Shown here: in pieces, positions 14,586-16,463 of the stretch
How positions within the stretch are numbered: the first letter of the stretch is position 1
Layout: every line of letters starts with the position of its first letter
Assembly: GCA_023457715.1 (NCBI GenBank)
Contig: JAEWKR010000033.1
Coordinates: 1-16,463, forward strand
DNA from: Verrucomicrobiota bacterium
Lineage (GTDB): Bacteria; Verrucomicrobiota; Verrucomicrobiia; Opitutales; Opitutaceae
Length of the DNA: 16,463 nt
Direction: 5' to 3'
Made by a program: the position numbers and the translations under genes
Notes under the pieces: generated by a model
The model's database searches: none
What the model saw: only the letters and a program-made list of their open reading frames with translations
Told to the model about the DNA's origin: nothing

Positions 14586-16139
14586 CTAAAAGACCGGCGC
14601 CCGGGCTGCCTGCTGCTCGAAATACCGTGCCCAGAAATCGAACCGCTTCGGCTCGGCGACCGGCCTCGGCGCAATCTCCGTCCCGAGGTCGAGCGTCACC
14701 GGCGTCGTCGCCTCCACCTTGGGCCACTCCGGCAGGCCCTCGGCATTCGGATCGCCCTTGGCGGCGAAATTGACGAGGTACCGCGACGTCATCGCGGCCA
14801 GGTCGCGATCAATCTCCTCCCAGGGACGGTCGAGCACGTGCAGGTTGTCGAAGAAGTACGGCAACTCACCGGAATGGAAGGCGCCATACTCGGGGTGCTG
14901 CGGCCAGGGCACGCCGCGGGTGAAAAAGTAGGTGTACACGGGCGCCGTATAACCGGCGTGCCGCTCCCGGGCCCAGAGAAACGCCGCCACCTTCTGCCGT
15001 TCGCGCGCACCTTCCAGCAGGGCCTGCTGCATCTGCGCAACGGTGTCGGCGGGATAAAGCCGTTTGAACCCGGCCGCCATGTCCTCGCCGTAGGTTTTGT
15101 TGAGATACGCGTCGTACTCGTCAGCCGATTTCAGCCGCGGGAGCGACATCAGCGCGTCATTGGCCTGGTAACCCGTCAACACGGGCACGTCCACCCCACC
15201 CCGCCGCGTATTGACGGCGTTCGGCGCGGCGGACAACAGCCACCCGTCCACAATCGGTCGGAAGCGGTTCGCGCCCAGAAAACGCTCGGCCGGTAGCACC
15301 CGGAGCGCGGCCAAGCCCGTCGCGCCGAGTTCGCTCGCGTAGGCGGCGCCGTCCTGTTCCGCGGCGCGCAGGTCACGCATGGGCAGCGCCGCCAGGCTGA
15401 GGCCGCTGTCGGCAATCGCGCGCTGAAATAGGCCCTGGCTCTCGCGCGACGCCAGGAGCGCGCCGACGCTGAATGCCCCGGCGGATTGGCCCCACGCGGT
15501 CACGCGCGATGGATCGCCGCCGAACGCCGCGATGTTCCGTTGCACCCAGCGCAGCGCCGCGAGTTGGTCCATCAGCCCGTAATTGCCGGACGAACGACGC
15601 GGCGACTCCTTGGTCAACTCGGGATGCGCGAAGAAACCGAACGCGCCGAGCCGGTAGTTGATCGTCACGACCACGGCGCCCCGACGGGCCAGACTGGCAC
15701 CGTCATAGATCCGAATGGCGCCCGAGCCCTCCCAAAATGCGCCCCCCGGAATGTAGACCAAGACCGGCAACTTCGCCGCGGCCTCGGCACGCGGCGTCCA
15801 GACGTTGAGGTACAGGCAATCCTCACTCACCTCGTTTTCGACCAGGTACTCGACCGTCCACGGCAGGAAATCGCCATGCACCCGCTGCATCGGGCTGGGA
15901 CCGAACTTCGTCGCATCGCGCACGCCTGACCACGGCTGGACCGGCTGCGGCTCGCGCCAGCGGAGTTCGCCCACCGGCGGCGCCGCGAAGGGCACCCCCT
16001 TGAACACGGCGACCTGCGTCCGGGCGTCCACTCCCCCGGCCAGCGCACCCGTGTCAGTCTTTACGATCGGCCCGGCTTCAGCCCGGACCAGGGCACACAA
16101 CCCAAGGAGACCGCCGAGAAGGAAGGCAGTACGATGCAT
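14586..16139 (-). CDS. Secreted type-B carboxylesterase family protein
   Basis: This 517-residue alpha/beta hydrolase starts with a signal peptide (about 1-21, core LLGGLLGLCALVRA). An early FKGVPFAAPPVGELRW motif is followed by EDCLYLNVWTP and the oxyanion loop GGAFWEGSG. The nucleophile elbow GQSAG has Ser219. His422 sits in AFHSGELPYFF. The expected acid position near residue 328 reads GYQANDA, giving Asp rather than the more usual Glu. The family cleaves carboxylic esters, and export suggests action on ester groups of plant or algal material, but the substrate is not readable. ATG 16139 is chosen for the signal peptide; the frame stays open 94 codons upstream only through repeat DNA. No strong ribosome site is seen. 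A hairpin abuts the stop codon. Confidence 0.93.
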   Translation of the reverse strand: MHRTAFLLGGLLGLCALVRAEAGPIVKTDTGALAGGVDARTQVAVFKGVPFAAPPVGELRWREPQPVQPWSGVRDATKFGPSPMQRVHGDFLPWTVEYLVENEVSEDCLYLNVWTPRAEAAAKLPVLVYIPGGAFWEGSGAIRIYDGASLARRGAVVVTINYRLGAFGFFAHPELTKESPRRSSGNYGLMDQLAALRWVQRNIAAFGGDPSRVTAWGQSAGAFSVGALLASRESQGLFQRAIADSGLSLAALPMRDLRAAEQDGAAYASELGATGLAALRVLPAERFLGANRFRPIVDGWLLSAAPNAVNTRRGGVDVPVLTGYQANDALMSLPRLKSADEYDAYLNKTYGEDMAAGFKRLYPADTVAQMQQALLEGARERQKVAAFLWARERHAGYTAPVYTYFFTRGVPWPQHPEYGAFHSGELPYFFDNLHVLDRPWEEIDRDLAAMTSRYLVNFAAKGDPNAEGLPEWPKVEATTPVTLDLGTEIAPRPVAEPKRFDFWARYFEQQAARAPVF

Positions 16140-16195
16140 AGGACCGACACCGAAACAGATTCCCAAGCAAGAGCAACGCCCCCCGTCCCGGGAGC

Positions 16196-16212
16196 GCCGG
16201 CGGCCCGCCGGC
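16196..16212. other. Perfect GC hairpin upstream of the esterase
   Basis: GCCGGCG 16196-16202 and CGCCGGC 16206-16212 form a 7-bp stem with a 3-nt loop, about 57 nt upstream of the esterase start. It could affect the leader RNA. The rest of 16140-16308 holds the repeat fragments below and no gene. Confidence 0.5.
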
Positions 16213-16215
16213 AGG

Positions 16216-16237
16216 TTCGATGTTCGACGTTCGGGCG
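16216..16237 (+). repeat. Short TTCGATG-type heptamer run
   Basis: TTCGATG at 16216 and TTCGACG at 16223 are followed by a degenerate TTCGGGCG. It is the same unit as the large array upstream of mfd, here in two or three copies upstream of the esterase. Confidence 0.75.
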
Positions 16238-16296
16238 TTGATTGACCGCGGATCGTCTGCTCGCGACGGAGACTCTGTGGCAAATCGACAATCAGG

Positions 16297-16310
16297 TTGG
16301 ATGTTGGACC
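16297..16310 (+). repeat. Two TTGGATG-type units beside the right inverted-repeat arm
   Basis: TTGGATG at 16297 and TTGGACC at 16304 border the right arm. The same heptamer borders the left arm at 155, but its orientation relative to the arm is opposite, so the two ends are not simple mirror copies. Confidence 0.7.
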
Positions 16311-16463
16311 TGGATTCCGAAGTAGCCACAGAGAGCACAGAGCTCCGACACATCCACCTTCGCCGAGCCTACGGTGGACAGGGAGGACACGGAGGCTCGG
16401 TCCTTGGACAAACCTGTTCATCGCGTAACGCGCAAGACAGTCGCAGCGCCCGCCTCCGGCTCG
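16309..16463 (-). repeat. Right arm of the long inverted repeat, with a 30-bp insert
   Basis: This is the reverse complement of 30-154 with about three mismatches. It carries an extra 30 bp (about 16350-16380), which themselves form a hairpin, TCCACC with GGTGGA. The window ends exactly where the matching left arm begins at position 30, so this copy probably continues beyond the edge. Confidence 0.9.

Noticed and set aside
14206..14727. Upstream extension of the DUF2293 frame
   Set aside because: It overlaps VF530 in another frame, plus the hairpin gap and esterase end. It is glycine/arginine-rich low-complexity sequence.
16140..16421. A 94-codon N-terminal extension of the esterase
   Set aside because: It crosses the inverted-repeat arm and heptamer fragments, and the signal peptide begins at the internal ATG at 16139.

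Overview
The window looks like a chromosomal segment, or a whole contig, from a high-GC Gram-negative bacterium of the Verrucomicrobiota, most likely Opitutaceae-like. This is inferred from the gene families present: a propeller-type sensor kinase, a GMC oxidoreductase paired with a gluconate-dehydrogenase-type small subunit, a secreted ThuA-like protein, and VF530 next to DUF2293. Weak or absent Shine-Dalgarno sites and gaps packed with short tandem repeats and GC-rich hairpins fit the same picture. I see no phage, plasmid, transposase, CRISPR or tRNA genes.

Left part (1-5946, plus strand). A repeat-rich leader carries one arm of a long inverted repeat, a TTGGATG array and a 22-unit TTCGATG array. 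It is followed by mfd (transcription-repair coupling factor), a secreted parvulin-type peptidyl-prolyl isomerase whose start overlaps the mfd stop, a 290-nt gap filled by a heptamer array and a nested inverted repeat, and radC.

Middle (5947-13341, minus strand). A structured gap between convergent genes separates radC from a 1135-residue sensor histidine kinase. Upstream of the kinase, on its strand, lie a Tat-exported small subunit, its GMC flavoprotein partner with a C-x5-C-x3-C motif, a secreted ThuA-like protein and an 81-residue three-helix membrane protein. ThuA, GMC and the small subunit form a plausible extracytoplasmic sugar-oxidation group, possibly acting through 3-keto sugars. No cytochrome subunit or response regulator is present.

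Right part (13342-16463, minus strand). A DUF2293 protein and a VF530-family DNA-binding protein form a tight pair. Upstream of them is a secreted type-B carboxylesterase, then a repeat-rich end carrying the second arm of the long inverted repeat.

The strongest signal that the genes do not explain is in the gaps. Several different short-unit arrays, nearly all with a 7-bp period, and GC-rich hairpins often carrying CTGAAG/CTTCAG sit directly against stop codons. Five of the ten genes have such an element beginning 0-3 nt from, or overlapping, the stop. A G-quadruplex motif lies just upstream of the ThuA start codon.
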